This document shows positions 34,131 through 42,950 of a stretch of 56,437 bases of DNA, in pieces (positions within the stretch are counted from its first letter, which is position 1; every line of letters begins with the position of its first letter). The notes under the pieces were generated by a model. That model was not told where the DNA came from. It saw only the letters and a list, made by a program, of their open reading frames with translations, and ran no database searches. The DNA is from CAYVKM01 sp964452045. GTDB taxonomy: Bacteria > Calditrichota > Calditrichia > RBG-13-44-9. The position numbers and the translations under genes were made by a program. The stretch covers positions 1-56,437 of the forward strand of contig CAYVKM010000015.1 of assembly GCA_964452045.1 (NCBI GenBank), read 5' to 3'.

Positions 34131-35057
34131 CTATATTTTCATACAAATTTTTTTATCTAACAACATTTGCTTCTTTAATGCTTCTGAATTCTCAAATTTT
34201 ATTTCCTCACGGATGAATTTTTTAAAAAATATTTTCAATTCATTGCCGTAAATTGAGCCGGAAAAATTAAATATATGAACCTCTAAAGTCAAGGGATCAA
34301 AATTAAAGGTCGGCCGATTCCCGATATTCATCATCCCCTTATAATTTTTTTTCTGATGTTCCACATCGACCGCATATACCCCTTTGTGTGGGATGAGTTT
34401 ATGTGGATTTCTTATTTCCAGATTTGCCGTTGGATATCCCAATTCCCGACCCCGATGATCTCCCTTTTCCACAATGCCGGATAAACTGTAAGGTCTTCCC
34501 AGTAATTTTCCGGCAGTAGTAACATCACCTTTTTTCAGCAAATTCCGGATAGCTGAACTGCTTACAATTTCAGTATCCAGATAAAAGGGATCCAATACCG
34601 TCACTGAAAAGCCAAATTCGTTTCCCAACTGTTTTAACTGGGCCGGGTGACCTTCACGATTTTTCCCAAAGGCATGATCATGTCCTACGACCATCTTTTT
34701 AATTTTTAACTTTTGAACCAGAATGTTTTGCACGAAATCTTTATAGTTCATTTGGGAAAATTCTCGGGTAAAGGGGATTACCAATACAGCCGGGAGTATC
34801 AGAGCACTCAAAACTTCCAGTTTTTCCTCGAGGGGGGTTAAAAGTTCAATCGGATCTTTTTCAGGGTTTCCAATTACTTCCTTGGGATGCGGATGAAAGG
34901 TAATGAGAATCTCCAGACAATCGCAATCTTCCTTAGCCTGTCGGTTTAGCTCTTTTAATATCTGCTGGTGTCCCAGATGAATACCGTCAAACGAACCAAC
35001 AGTTACCACGGTTCTTTGATGTAAATGGATTTCTTCAATTGTGCGAAATATTTTCAT
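34131..35057 (-). CDS. ribF: Bifunctional riboflavin kinase / FAD synthetase
   Basis: I take ATG 35057 (MKIFRTIEEIHL), inside the end of truB by 23 bases; the ORF opens ten codons earlier with a less typical N-terminus. The 308-residue protein has the adenylyltransferase domain with VGSFDGIHLGHQQIL and VVGHDHAFGKNREG, and the riboflavin kinase domain with GRPYSLSGIVEKGDHRGREL and GYPTANL. It makes FMN and FAD. Its place between truB and rpsO is the common bacterial order. Confidence 0.95.
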   Translation of the reverse strand: MKIFRTIEEIHLHQRTVVTVGSFDGIHLGHQQILKELNRQAKEDCDCLEILITFHPHPKEVIGNPEKDPIELLTPLEEKLEVLSALILPAVLVIPFTREFSQMNYKDFVQNILVQKLKIKKMVVGHDHAFGKNREGHPAQLKQLGNEFGFSVTVLDPFYLDTEIVSSSAIRNLLKKGDVTTAGKLLGRPYSLSGIVEKGDHRGRELGYPTANLEIRNPHKLIPHKGVYAVDVEHQKKNYKGMMNIGNRPTFNFDPLTLEVHIFNFSGSIYGNELKIFFKKFIREEIKFENSEALKKQMLLDKKICMKI

Positions 35058-35745
35058 TGCGATGTGTTTGTTTCCAATGTTTCTCAAATTCCGAAATGGT
35101 TAATGATTCCGTAATTGCAAAATCTCCGATACTGGTTCGGGTAAGTTCGGACAAATATCCCACCGTACCTAATTTCTTTGCAATATCATAAGCCAGCACC
35201 CGGACATAAGTTCCACGGCTGCATTTCACCCTGAAACGTAAAATATTTTGATTGAATGAATCCTGCTGCAGGCTGTGAATTTGGACTGTTTTATAACTTA
35301 CCGGAATTTCCTTTCCTTTCCGGGCTAATTTGTAACGGCGCTGTCCCTTAATTTTTGCTGCAGAATAATCAGGAATTTTCTGTTTTATCTTTCCCAGAAA
35401 ATGTTCCAGAGCGTTATCAATTTGTTTTAATGAAAGCGGAGGAATGTCTTTTTCCTGATCAACCTTACCGGTTTTATCTAGCGTTTCGGTAGATTTGCCA
35501 AGGACCATTGTGGCAATGTACTCCTTGGGTAATTCCATCAACTGACTGACTTCTTTGGTTGCTTTTCCGGCACAGATCAATAAAACTCCGTCTGCAAATG
35601 GATCGAGGGTTCCGGCGTGACCAATTTTTTTTATTCGGGTAATACCGCGGATTTTTTTAACCACATCAAATGAAGACCAATCCACAGGCTTATAGATATT
35701 AGCAATAAATCCCCCGTTTATTTGTTGAATTGTCCGGATATCCAT
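35035..35745 (-). CDS. truB: tRNA pseudouridine-55 synthase TruB
   Basis: From ATG 35745 (MDIRTIQQINGGFIANIYKP) the protein has 236 residues; an in-frame TTG at 35829 would add 28 residues not usual in the family. The catalytic motif GHAGTLDPFADGVL carries the nucleophilic Asp, and YSAAKIKGQRRYKLARKG and RCSRGTYVRVL are also conserved. TruB makes Psi55 in the T-loop of tRNAs. The C-terminal PUA domain of E. coli TruB is short or absent here. It lies between rbfA and ribF with overlap on the latter. Confidence 0.93.
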   Translation of the reverse strand: MDIRTIQQINGGFIANIYKPVDWSSFDVVKKIRGITRIKKIGHAGTLDPFADGVLLICAGKATKEVSQLMELPKEYIATMVLGKSTETLDKTGKVDQEKDIPPLSLKQIDNALEHFLGKIKQKIPDYSAAKIKGQRRYKLARKGKEIPVSYKTVQIHSLQQDSFNQNILRFRVKCSRGTYVRVLAYDIAKKLGTVGYLSELTRTSIGDFAITESLTISEFEKHWKQTHRNENISHN

Positions 35746-35853
35746 AGGATCAGTTTGAGTTGTTTTCAAGAGTTCATTTAATTGAAAATAAGGATCGCAG
35801 AATGGGAAATGCCCGATTGAAGTAAACAATTTTCCTGGCCAGTTTGATGATAG

Positions 35854-36222
35854 CTAGTTCTCTCCTTTACCGTTATCCGATTTTATCCGCCGTAATATAT
35901 CATTTATGTGTTCCGAATAATCCAGAGAATCGTCATAAAAAAAACGCAATTCGGGTACGAACCTCATCTTCAGGAAATTGGATAATTCGCTTCGAATAAA
36001 ATTTTTTGAATGTTCCAGGGCTTCAGCCGATCTTGTCCGCTGATCCTCTTCTCCCAGAACGGTATAATAAATGAAAGCAATTCGTAAATCCCCGCTCACT
36101 TTCACCTGGGTAATAGTGATAAATCCTTTTCTCGGATCTTTTAATTTGTATTCCAAAATTGTACTGACTTCTTTCTTTATCAAATCCGCCAGCTTGCGTT
36201 GTCTGATGGTTTCTCTTTTCAT
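35854..36222 (-). CDS. rbfA: Ribosome-binding factor A
   Basis: The 122-residue protein has the KH-like RbfA fold: QRKLADLIKKEVSTIL, LKDPRKGFITITQVKVSGDL, then a helix and RFVPELRFFYDDSLDYSEHI. RbfA assists late 30S maturation and cold adaptation. It begins 6 bases after the DUF503 stop. Confidence 0.95.
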   Translation of the reverse strand: MKRETIRQRKLADLIKKEVSTILEYKLKDPRKGFITITQVKVSGDLRIAFIYYTVLGEEDQRTRSAEALEHSKNFIRSELSNFLKMRFVPELRFFYDDSLDYSEHINDILRRIKSDNGKGEN

Positions 36223-36228
36223 AAGTCT

Positions 36229-36516
36229 TTACATGTATTCCAGATTATGTTCAAGTATTTCGCAAACGCCATTCGCCTCAATCAGGGTAAAGATAGCGGT
36301 CATATTTTTCTCGATAAAACTGTAACTGTTCCCCACCTGAACAACAGCCAGTCTGGCACGCTGCCATTTATCCAGAAAATCTACTTCGGCAATTGAAACA
36401 TTAAATTTATGTCGGACTTTATCTTTTATCGCTTTTATGACCATGCGTTTTTCTTTTAAAGATCCGGAAGAGGGCAGAAATAAATCAACTGTCAGTAATC
36501 CTATTATCAATTGCAT
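36229..36516 (-). CDS. YlxP-type DUF503 protein
   Basis: This 95-residue protein has the DUF503 pattern: GLLTVDLFLPSSGSLKEKR, then KDKVRHKFNVSIAEVD, WQRARLAVVQVGN and a hydrophobic end. DUF503/YlxP genes lie between infB and rbfA in many bacteria; a role close to ribosome assembly or RNA binding is inferred from that place only. Confidence 0.9.
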   Translation of the reverse strand: MQLIIGLLTVDLFLPSSGSLKEKRMVIKAIKDKVRHKFNVSIAEVDFLDKWQRARLAVVQVGNSYSFIEKNMTAIFTLIEANGVCEILEHNLEYM

Positions 36517-36546
36517 AATACATCATCCGGATATTGAGGAATGATA

Positions 36547-39420
36547 TCAGGCTTCGAGTTTGCGTTTTTCTTTCACGACTTCGTAAGCCTCAATCTGATC
36601 GCCAACTTTAATATCGTTGTAATTTTCGATCATAATACCACATTCATATCCCGTCTGCACCTCCCGTACGTCATCTTTAAATCGTTTCAGGGAAGAAAGT
36701 TTACCGTCATAAATTTCGACATCATTACGAATAAGACGAATATTTGAATTTCTATTGATTTTACCCTGCAAGACATAACAGCCGGCGACCGTTCCTAACC
36801 GGGAAACTTTAAACGTTTCGCGGACCTCTGCCATACCAACTGATTCTTCTCTTTCGGTGGGCGCCAGAATTCCTTCCAGTGCTTTTTTCACGTCATCAAT
36901 GGCATCATAAATAACTTTATAAATGCGTATATCAACTGATTCCTCTTCGGCCAATTCACGGGCATTGAGGGTGGGACGGATGTGAAAACCGATGATAATC
37001 GCCTGCGATGCTGCTGCCAGCATCACATCAGATTCGGTAATCGGGCCGACTGCCCTGCGCACGACCTTTACCCCTACCTCACCGGTAGAGATTTTCTGCA
37101 ATGCATCGGTTAGTGCCTGGGCAGAACCATCCACGTCGGCTTTTACAATCACATTTAACTCCTGAACCTTACCTTCCCGTATCTGGCGGCTGATGTCATC
37201 CAGGGTGAGCAATTTGATCTGCCGGAAATCCTGTTCCCGTTTCAGCTGCTGACGTTGATAAGCAATTTCCTTGACCTTTCTTTCATCGGGCATCACAATC
37301 AGCTTATCGCCTGCTTCCGGAACACCGTCAATTCCTAAAACTTGAACCGGATATCCTGGTCCTGCTTCTTCCAGGGTTTGATTTCTTTCATTCATCAAGC
37401 CTCTTACCCGTCCGTAATATTGTCCGACGATGAAATCGTCTCCTACTTTCAACTGACCCTGCTGGATCAATATGGTAGCTACCGGACCTTTTCCTTTGTC
37501 CAGTCGTGATTCCACCACCACCCCGGTTGCCCGGATTTTTGCATTCGCTTTTAGCTCCAGGATTTCAGCTTCCAGGATAATTTTTTCCAGTAGATCCTGA
37601 ATCCCCTGGCCGGTTTTGGCGGATACTTCCACTACCTGATACTTACCACCCCAGTCTTCAACTAGAATATTACGATCTGCTAGCTGTTTACGGATGGCTT
37701 GAGGATCGGCCCCGGGTTTATCAATTTTATTGATAGCAATAATGATCGGTACACCGGCTGCACGCGCATGGTCGATTGCCTCTTCGGTCTGTGGCATCAC
37801 TTTATCGTCTGCAGCAATCACCAGAACCACGATATCTGTAACCTGGGCACCTCTCGATCTCATGGCAGTAAAAGCCTCGTGGCCGGGGGTATCCAAAAAG
37901 GTTATCTTATGTTCCGGATCGAGCTCTACCACATATGCACCGATATGTTGGGTAATACCACCGGACTCACCGGCTACCACATTGGTATGTCTTATATAAT
38001 CCAGTAATGAAGTTTTACCATGGTCTACATGACCCATAATGGTAACCACCGGATGACGGTCTTCCCGATCTTCCGGTTTATCTTCTTCTTCGGCAATATC
38101 CTCCAAATATTCAGAACCGAATTCCTCTTCCTCTTTCACTGTGTAACCATAATCTTCGGCTAGCAACTTAATCATGTCCATTTCCAGACGCTGATTGATG
38201 GTAACCATTTGCCCCAGATCCAAACATTTTTTCAGAAGTTCCGGCACTGTCACGTTCATCAAATTTGCCAGGTTTTGAACTGTGATAAATTCGGTAACGT
38301 AGATAACATTTTCTTCGCCTTCAGCAGCTTCACCTTCCAGCTGTTTTATTTTTTTTCGGCGTTTACGACCGGTACCGGTTTCCTGCATGCTGGCAAGTGT
38401 TTTCTTTAAAGTATCCTGAACTTCCTGCTGGTCCACTTCCTTCTTTTTCTTGGATCGCTTTCTTCGGCCTTCTCTCTCTACTAATTCTTCTTCACCCTCT
38501 ATTTCAATGTCAGTCGGAGTGATTTTTGTTTTTCGCCCTTCCTTGCGAATCATTTCAAAAGCTTTGCGGCGTCTTATCTCTTTATCACTCAGCTCTTCTT
38601 CCAGATCTTTCTTTCGCTTTTTCTCTTTTTTCCGTCGGTGCTGTTCTTCTTCATCCTCTATTTCTGCAGGTGTTGGTCTGGCTTCTTCCGCTTCTTCTTT
38701 TTCCAGAGCACGGATTCTTCTGGGAACAATATCTTCTTCCTTTTCAGCTTTCTCTAAAGTCTCATCTTTTTCAACCGCTTTTGATTTATCCTTAATTTTT
38801 TGCAGCTGTTTTTTCTTACGCTCCTGTTTTTTCTTTTCTTTTTCAGCTTCCTGGTCTAAAAACTTTTTTGCCAGGGGATGATCAATGATATCACCAATTT
38901 CAGGTTTAACATCTTTTAGCTCCTTAGTTTCTTTTTCCTTTGCTGAAACTTCTTCTGTTTCTTCCGCAACCGCCTTATCTTTCATCTTTTCCTCTTTTTG
39001 AGCTATTTCCTCGGTTGGCGGGACTTCTACTTCCTCGGCCTTTGCTTCTGAAACTGCTTCTTCCGGGACTTTCTTCTTTCGTGCTTTAGGTTTACTCTCT
39101 TCCGGTTCAACCTCCTGGACCGGCGTAGTTTCCGGTGTTTCCACGGAAGGTTCCCTCTCTTCGGCAGGAGCTTCGGGAGCTTCCTCTGCTTCCAGTTCTT
39201 CTTTCATTATTTCCTGGCGTCGCTTTGCCAGTTTATCTGCTTTAACTTTTTCCTGCGAAAACCGCTGAAGGATGGCATCATGCATTTCATCCGTAATTGG
39301 CGTATTCAATCCGGAGACGTCATAACCCTTTTTCTGGAGAAATTCACTGATTGTCTCGTGCGATAGATTTAATTCTTTAGCGACTTTGAATAATTTTCGC
39401 CTGGATTTCTTTTCAACCAT
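36547..39420 (-). CDS. infB: Translation initiation factor IF-2
   Basis: At 957 residues this is a long-form IF-2. An N-terminal IF2_N-like segment (KLFKVAKELNLSHETISEFL) is followed by about 300 residues of highly charged, low-complexity K/E-rich sequence. A second IF2_N domain lies near 380-430. The GTPase domain has GHVDHGKTSLL near 461, DTPGHEAF near 509 and NKID near 561, and the C-terminal beta-barrel domains bind fMet-tRNA. The first base overlaps the stop of the L7Ae-like gene. The charged spacer produces long false open frames on the opposite strand. Confidence 0.98.
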   Translation of the reverse strand: MVEKKSRRKLFKVAKELNLSHETISEFLQKKGYDVSGLNTPITDEMHDAILQRFSQEKVKADKLAKRRQEIMKEELEAEEAPEAPAEEREPSVETPETTPVQEVEPEESKPKARKKKVPEEAVSEAKAEEVEVPPTEEIAQKEEKMKDKAVAEETEEVSAKEKETKELKDVKPEIGDIIDHPLAKKFLDQEAEKEKKKQERKKKQLQKIKDKSKAVEKDETLEKAEKEEDIVPRRIRALEKEEAEEARPTPAEIEDEEEQHRRKKEKKRKKDLEEELSDKEIRRRKAFEMIRKEGRKTKITPTDIEIEGEEELVEREGRRKRSKKKKEVDQQEVQDTLKKTLASMQETGTGRKRRKKIKQLEGEAAEGEENVIYVTEFITVQNLANLMNVTVPELLKKCLDLGQMVTINQRLEMDMIKLLAEDYGYTVKEEEEFGSEYLEDIAEEEDKPEDREDRHPVVTIMGHVDHGKTSLLDYIRHTNVVAGESGGITQHIGAYVVELDPEHKITFLDTPGHEAFTAMRSRGAQVTDIVVLVIAADDKVMPQTEEAIDHARAAGVPIIIAINKIDKPGADPQAIRKQLADRNILVEDWGGKYQVVEVSAKTGQGIQDLLEKIILEAEILELKANAKIRATGVVVESRLDKGKGPVATILIQQGQLKVGDDFIVGQYYGRVRGLMNERNQTLEEAGPGYPVQVLGIDGVPEAGDKLIVMPDERKVKEIAYQRQQLKREQDFRQIKLLTLDDISRQIREGKVQELNVIVKADVDGSAQALTDALQKISTGEVGVKVVRRAVGPITESDVMLAAASQAIIIGFHIRPTLNARELAEEESVDIRIYKVIYDAIDDVKKALEGILAPTEREESVGMAEVRETFKVSRLGTVAGCYVLQGKINRNSNIRLIRNDVEIYDGKLSSLKRFKDDVREVQTGYECGIMIENYNDIKVGDQIEAYEVVKEKRKLEA

Positions 39421-39803
39421 TAATGCTCCTGCTTTAAAATTTTTAAAATGTTACTACCGATCTCTCCCTTGAGAACACCTAATATTTTCTTATTCTCAAT
39501 TCCCCAGGATTCTTTCCAGATAGTTCCGGAAGTCGTTTTAAATACCGGTACATTATTTTTTCTGCTGAGATGAAATACTTTTTTTTGAGTGTTCTCCGAA
39601 ATTTCTTTATTTATTAAAATTAACGATAGTCTATGCTTGATCAGTTCATTTCGAATGGCTTCAAAACCGGTAACGAATTTGCCCGATTTCAAGGCAAAGC
39701 CGATGAGCGAAGTCAATTTTTGATCAGGTGTAATATTTTGAATCATTAATTTTTGTCCTGAAGACTTTTTCTTTTTGTTTCTCTCTTTAATCAATTGGTT
39801 CAA
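39420..39803 (-). CDS. YlxQ-like L7Ae/L30e-family RNA-binding protein
   Basis: The 127-residue protein has an L7Ae-type fold after a basic N-terminus: KLTSLIGFALKSGKFVTGFE, then IKHRLSLILINKEISENTQK and an NNVPVF strand. A start at residue 20 (39746) is possible and would remove the basic extension. Members sit between nusA and infB and probably bind rRNA or K-turn RNA. The usual YlxR (DUF448) gene is missing between nusA and this gene. It starts 1 base after nusA and overlaps infB by 1 base. Confidence 0.85.
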   Translation of the reverse strand: MNQLIKERNKKKKSSGQKLMIQNITPDQKLTSLIGFALKSGKFVTGFEAIRNELIKHRLSLILINKEISENTQKKVFHLSRKNNVPVFKTTSGTIWKESWGIENKKILGVLKGEIGSNILKILKQEH

Positions 39804-39804
39804 T

Positions 39805-41079
39805 TTAGATATTCAAAAGTTGTAATATTTTTTGTGCGGTCTTCTGACCGATTCCCGGTATTTCCAGAAGTCCCTGCAGACCGAGATTCTTTAATTCCTC
39901 TACTGTATTTATATCCCCTTCCTTGAGACGGCTAACCATTGATGGGGTGATTCCGGGAATTTCCTCGATGTCAATTTCCTCTTCCATGGATTTTTGATAA
40001 TATTCCGATTCCTTAATAAGCTCGATATTCCACCCGGTTATTCTTTGTGCCAGTTCTTTATTGACCTCACCCCGGCCCAGAGCCAGACCCATGTCTTTAT
40101 CCGGAATAATGGCCACTGCCAGTTTTTCATCTTGGTTCATGATAACCCGGATCGGTTTGGCCGGTGTCAGCGCTCGCATAATGAATATTTCCGGTTCGGA
40201 GGAATAGGAGATCACATCGATCTTCTCACCATTCAATTCCCTTACTACAGATTGAATCCGGACGCCCCTCATGCCAACACAGGCACCCACCGGGTCAATC
40301 CGTTTGTCCATGGATTCCACCGCAATTTTTGCCCGTTCTCCCGGTTTGCGGGTGATCTTTTTAATTTCCACGATCCCATCAAATATTTCGGGAACTTCAA
40401 TTTCGAACAGTCGGATCATAAACTGATTATCTGAGCGTGAAACGATAATATCCGGGCCGCTGCGGGCACGTTTCTTTCTGGAACGATCATCATCTTCTTC
40501 AATTTCAATATTATCCGGTTCAATCACTTTCTTGATCAATGCCCGCACACTATCTCCCCTTCTTAATTCTTCCCGGGGAATGGCTTCTGACCGGGGCATG
40601 AACATTTCGGTTTTATCGACGACCAGAAAATATCCCGCCCGGGTAACCTGATGGACATCTCCGATAATGATCTCTCCAACCCGGTTGCTGTACTCGTTAA
40701 ATATTTTCCGCTTTTCATATTCCCTGATCCTTTGAAGCAGGGTCTGCTTGGCAATATTGATAAGCCGTCTGCCAAACTGCTCGGGCTTAACCACTTCCAC
40801 GAAATCTTCACCCATTTCGATTTCCGGATCAATTTTCCGTGCATCTTCCAGCAGAATTTGGAGGATTGGATCTTCTACATGATCAACCACAACTTTTTCC
40901 ACAAATATTTCCACATCTCCCCGATCCATATTAACAATCACATCAAACCGATCCGATTCCCCATATTTTTTCTTGATCAGCGTGACAAAAATATCTTCCA
41001 ATATGTCTCTGAGTTCATCTTTATCGATTCTTTTTTCTCGAGCAATCAGATTAACAGCTTCAACTATTTCGCTGCGCAT
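39805..41079 (-). CDS. nusA: Transcription termination/antitermination protein NusA
   Basis: The 424-residue protein has the NusA N-terminal RNA-polymerase-binding domain (about 1-130), S1 domain (EIIIGDVHQVTRAGYFLVV), and two KH domains including GACVGMRGVRIQSVVRELNG. The C-terminal tail holds two helix-hairpin-helix segments (ITPSMVSRLKEGDI and LLEIPGIGQKTAQKILQ). It acts in pausing, termination and antitermination. It follows rimP by 27 bases and may act on the hairpin in its own operon leader. Confidence 0.97.
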   Translation of the reverse strand: MRSEIVEAVNLIAREKRIDKDELRDILEDIFVTLIKKKYGESDRFDVIVNMDRGDVEIFVEKVVVDHVEDPILQILLEDARKIDPEIEMGEDFVEVVKPEQFGRRLINIAKQTLLQRIREYEKRKIFNEYSNRVGEIIIGDVHQVTRAGYFLVVDKTEMFMPRSEAIPREELRRGDSVRALIKKVIEPDNIEIEEDDDRSRKKRARSGPDIIVSRSDNQFMIRLFEIEVPEIFDGIVEIKKITRKPGERAKIAVESMDKRIDPVGACVGMRGVRIQSVVRELNGEKIDVISYSSEPEIFIMRALTPAKPIRVIMNQDEKLAVAIIPDKDMGLALGRGEVNKELAQRITGWNIELIKESEYYQKSMEEEIDIEEIPGITPSMVSRLKEGDINTVEELKNLGLQGLLEIPGIGQKTAQKILQLLNI

Positions 41080-41106
41080 AGGTCTTTTCTTCCTCCAGTA
41101 ATTTAT

Positions 41107-41559
41107 TTACCAATTAATTTTGACAATGGCTTTTTTTATTGCCTCAAATGGAATTTTTGTTTCTACATTTTTATTTTTTATCACGATTTCTTTTTCAGTC
41201 ACTCCGGTCAATTCTCCAATCACTTCCTTATGCACACCGTCAACCTGATAATCAACCTGGAGTTTGCGATTTATGTTTTTGCGAAACTGCCAAATTTCTT
41301 TTATCGGCCTGTCTATTCCCGGTGAAGAAACATCCAGTCTATATTTTCCCGGAATCGGATTTTCCAGATCAAGAATGTCCTCAATTTCTCTGGTTAAATC
41401 GGTAATCTCCTGTAGAGAAATTCCGGTATCAGTGTCTGCATAAACGGATAGTACCTGACTGTTTATATGACCGCGCAATTCCAAATCAACCAGGTAGATA
41501 TTCATCCGCTCGAAAACTGGTGAAATAAGTTCTCTTATTTTATCCAATTGTTCCTGCAT
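41107..41559 (-). CDS. rimP: Ribosome maturation factor RimP
   Basis: The 150-residue protein has the RimP pattern: MNIYLVDLELRG, then DTDTGISLQEITDLTREIED and the signature YRLDVSSPGIDRPIKE. RimP helps early 30S maturation with S12. It is the first gene of the operon; its leader contains the hairpin at 41574-41608. Confidence 0.94.
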   Translation of the reverse strand: MQEQLDKIRELISPVFERMNIYLVDLELRGHINSQVLSVYADTDTGISLQEITDLTREIEDILDLENPIPGKYRLDVSSPGIDRPIKEIWQFRKNINRKLQVDYQVDGVHKEVIGELTGVTEKEIVIKNKNVETKIPFEAIKKAIVKINW

Positions 41560-41573
41560 AAAACCTTCTGCCT

Positions 41574-41608
41574 ATAAAAATAAAAAAGTGGGTTTTGTCA
41601 ACCCACTT
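41574..41608 (-). terminator. Attenuator-like terminator in the rimP-nusA leader
   Basis: On the minus strand AAGTGGGTT (41608-41600) pairs with AACCCACTT (41594-41586) around a 5-base loop, followed by TTTTTATTTTTA. It lies between the predicted operon promoter and rimP, about 15 bases before the start codon, and no upstream minus-strand gene needs it. It thus looks like a leader attenuator instead of a gene-end terminator. Confidence 0.65.
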
Positions 41609-41618
41609 AGCCGGGCAA

Positions 41619-41647
41619 AATATACAAAATGGGATTTAATTATGCAA
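41619..41647 (-). promoter_or_regulatory. Candidate promoter of the rimP operon
   Basis: On the minus strand TTGCAT (41647-41642), a 17-base spacer and TATATT (41624-41619) give a start near 41612, just before the attenuator-like hairpin. The -35 is a poor match; the -10 is good. Confidence 0.4.
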
Positions 41648-41879
41648 GCTATTTAAAGGATTATGATTTAAGGGCAATTTGCGAAAATATTGGTATCAAT
41701 CGTTGAATTTATCAATAACTGTAAATGATAGAGAACTATCTGATTAATTTTCCGGTTACGCCGAAAATTTACCAAAGAATATTACCGGACAGAATTAATT
41801 TTTATTTGTAATGGCTGACAATCCATTTTAACATTATGCCTTAATAAAAGTGCAATGATGCCAATCGAGACTGTGTTCC

Positions 41880-42950
41880 ATGACCGAAAATTATCGTGAA
41901 ATAGTTGGCTGTATTCATATCCACTCTGTTTACTCAGATGGAACCGGAACGATTGCCGGAATTTCCAAAACAGCCGAGCAATCCGGGTTAGATTATATTT
42001 TGATGACCGACCATAATAATCTCAAGGCCCTCAAGAATGGAGAGGAAGGATGGTATGGACCAGTTCTTACTATTATTGGTTATGAAATAAACGACATTGA
42101 TGATGCCAACCATTATCTGGCCTTTGGCCTGCAAGAAGAGGTTGATAAAAATTTGCCCGCACCGGAATACGTCAGGCGGGTGGGAAAGGATGGCGGATTT
42201 GGGATCATTGCCCATCCGGATGAGAAAAGGCACCGGATGCCGGAACATCCTTCTTATCCCTGGACGGCCTGGGACAGCAAGGATTTTCAGGGTATAGAAA
42301 TCTGGAATCAAATGTCCGAATGGATGGAAGGCTTAACACCCTGGAATAAGCTTTGGCGGTTCATTAACCCGCGTAAATCAATTGTAGCGCCATATCCTGA
42401 AACCTTGAAAAGGTGGGACTTGGTTAACCGGGGACGAAAGGTGATCGGAATCGGGGGCGTCGATGCCCATGCCCATAAACATAAAATGTTTGGTGGATTG
42501 ATCCGGGTAACCATATTTAAATATAAAGTCCAGTTTAAATCTGTCCGGACTCATCTGTTTGTCGATAAATCTTTTAAAAAAGAAATGGAAATTAACAGCG
42601 CTAAAAATCTGATTTATGAGGCAATTCTGAATTCACGGGCCTATGTTTCGAATTATTTCAATGGTGATGCCCGCGGACTTAAATGTGTTGCTGAAAATGA
42701 TAAGGATCAGGTTACGCTGGGGGAGGAGTTACGACTCAAACCTGGTACAGTCATCCGGCTGGATTTGCCCGGTGAAGGGGTAGCGCGATTAATCCGCAAT
42801 GGCCAACCAGTTGTAGAAACCGAAGCAAAGAGTGCACAATTTCCAGTGAAAGAACCGGGTCTATACCGATTTGAGGTTTTCCGGAACAAAAGGGCCTGGA
42901 TCTATACCAATCATATCAGGATTTTGAATGAGCGGAATGAACTGGATTAA
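41880..42950 (+). CDS. PHP-domain metal-dependent phosphoesterase
   Basis: The 356-residue protein has the PHP metal-site motifs: CIHIHSVYSDGTG (H13, H15, D20), MTDHNNL (D44, H45), IAHPDE near 116 and GGVDAHAHK near 198. The last 80 residues form a beta-rich extension. PHP proteins hydrolyse phosphoesters using two or three metal ions. The substrate is not known. No signal peptide is present. Its last 23 bases overlap the start of the UbiA-family gene, so the two are coupled; a role in prenyl- or phospho-lipid metabolism is inferred from this only. No strong ribosome site is visible. Confidence 0.85.
   Translation: MTENYREIVGCIHIHSVYSDGTGTIAGISKTAEQSGLDYILMTDHNNLKALKNGEEGWYGPVLTIIGYEINDIDDANHYLAFGLQEEVDKNLPAPEYVRRVGKDGGFGIIAHPDEKRHRMPEHPSYPWTAWDSKDFQGIEIWNQMSEWMEGLTPWNKLWRFINPRKSIVAPYPETLKRWDLVNRGRKVIGIGGVDAHAHKHKMFGGLIRVTIFKYKVQFKSVRTHLFVDKSFKKEMEINSAKNLIYEAILNSRAYVSNYFNGDARGLKCVAENDKDQVTLGEELRLKPGTVIRLDLPGEGVARLIRNGQPVVETEAKSAQFPVKEPGLYRFEVFRNKRAWIYTNHIRILNERNELD

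Noticed and set aside
40651..41325. Plus-strand frame antisense to nusA and rimP
   Set aside because: Low-complexity F/I/N-rich translation; both opposite genes are certain.
41757..41803. TCCGGT/ACCGGA inverted repeat upstream of the PHP gene
   Set aside because: Only 6 bp with a 29-base loop, likely by chance.
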